DNA from: Cetobacterium somerae ATCC BAA-474
GTDB taxonomy: Bacteria > Fusobacteriota > Fusobacteriia > Fusobacteriales > Fusobacteriaceae
NCBI RefSeq assembly: GCF_000479045.1
Contig: NZ_KI518185.1
Coordinates: 1-53,116 of the forward strand
Direction: 5' to 3'
Length of the DNA stretch: 53,116 nt
Made by a program: the position numbers and the translations under genes. Below the pieces are notes generated by a model that was not told the origin of the DNA, did no database searches, and saw only the letters and a list, made by a program, of their open reading frames with translations. Within the stretch, counting starts at the first letter, position 1. Each line of letters starts with the position of its first letter. Shown one piece after another: positions 52,884 to 53,116 of the stretch.

Positions 52884-52912
52884 ATTATACCACACTTTAC
52901 CTATTCTTTTAA
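52884..52912 (-). promoter_or_regulatory. Putative promoter of the Mga/BglG-like regulator gene
   Basis: On the minus strand TATAAT (plus 52884-52889) has a weak -35 TTAAAA 17 bases upstream (plus 52907-52912). Confidence 0.5.
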
Positions 52913-52940
52913 ACTACTTTTTATAAATTTCATCAAATAA

Positions 52941-52975
52941 GTAATTAAATTAAATATTAATTGAAATTTAATTAC
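52941..52975 (+). repeat. Perfect 11-base inverted repeat upstream of the last gene
   Basis: GTAATTAAATT (52941-52951) and AATTTAATTAC (52965-52975) are perfect inverse copies 13 bases apart, in the gap between the divergent regulator and the gene starting at 53085. They may be an operator. The rest of this 300-base gap holds only the promoters and hairpin listed here. Confidence 0.5.
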
Positions 52976-53018
52976 ATAAAAACAACACTAAATTTCTACC
53001 TGTATTCCTATATTTCCT

Positions 53019-53047
53019 TTGACTTATACTTCAAAATCCTCTATAAT
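53019..53047 (+). promoter_or_regulatory. Promoter of the gene cut by the right edge
   Basis: TTGACT (53019-53024) and TATAAT (53042-53047) are 17 bases apart. AGGAGG (53069-53074) and an ATG follow. Confidence 0.8.
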
Positions 53048-53084
53048 TTATTTTGGAATTTAAATTTTAGGAGGACTTTTATTA

Positions 53085-53116
53085 ATGGAACAAACTTTAA
53101 CAACTTTTATTAATGA
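53085..53116 (+). CDS. Start of a gene truncated by the window edge
   Basis: An ATG with AGGAGG 10 bases upstream and a consensus promoter opens a frame whose first ten residues are MEQTLTTFIN, running to the window end. This is too short to assign. Confidence 0.65.
   Translation, partial: MEQTLTTFIN

Overview
The window is very AT-rich, with AGGAGG ribosome sites, frequent ATA and AGA codons, canonical TTGACA/TATAAT promoters with 17-base spacers, and outer-membrane autotransporters that share an N-terminal FFTNFNYFKSNE motif. That combination points to the phylum Fusobacteriota (a Fusobacterium or Cetobacterium type of genome). The genus is an inference. The window looks chromosomal: there is no insertion sequence, prophage or CRISPR array.

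Positions 1-13,300 hold housekeeping and sugar genes: an RsuA-type pseudouridine synthase, a Xer-type tyrosine recombinase, NAD(P)H-hydrate dehydratase, a split YeeE/YedE sulfur transporter, a GlcNAc-6-phosphate unit (nagA, nagB, RpiR regulator), queH with a YhcC-like radical SAM protein, a DJ-1 protein, a SIMPL protein, an unassigned radical SAM protein, a COG2509 flavoprotein and HU. Positions 13,400-24,100 hold tRNA-Ser(GGA), an HD hydrolase, a DEVD-box RNA helicase, a PfkB kinase, a Bax-inhibitor-1 protein, a MATE exporter, an orphan molybdopterin oxidoreductase, a glycerophosphodiesterase and a BCCT transporter. Two very small membrane-peptide genes (32 and 53 residues) lie in the gaps.

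Positions 24,200-29,313 are the branched-chain amino acid operon ilvD-ilvB-ilvN-ilvC. A consensus promoter drives a 20-codon leader peptide containing five consecutive Ile codons, followed by mutually exclusive RNA helices and an intrinsic terminator. This is a complete peptide-dependent attenuator readable in the sequence.

Positions 34,463-39,831 hold the most interesting cluster. Two regulators (one Mga/BglG-like, one SorC/LsrR-like) end at a terminator. A TTGACA-17-TATATA promoter overlapped by a palindrome follows, and then dhaL-dhaK-like kinase genes, an lsrF-like thiolase gene and a small VOC-fold gene. LsrF normally finishes phospho-AI-2 breakdown, but here the LsrK kinase position is filled by DhaK/DhaL. 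The DhaK has lost the dihydroxyacetone-contacting Lys and carries a Gly-rich change next to the substrate His. I propose a rewired AI-2 or related ketose-phosphate pathway.

The cluster is flanked by two paralogous autotransporters (30,933-34,361 and 43,163-47,176). The rest of the right end holds a DUF1847 protein, two PEBP/YbhB proteins (one cytosolic, one exported), a PfpI-like protein, MgtA, a 59-residue lipoprotein, ndk, a second Mga/BglG-like regulator, and the start of a gene cut by the window edge.
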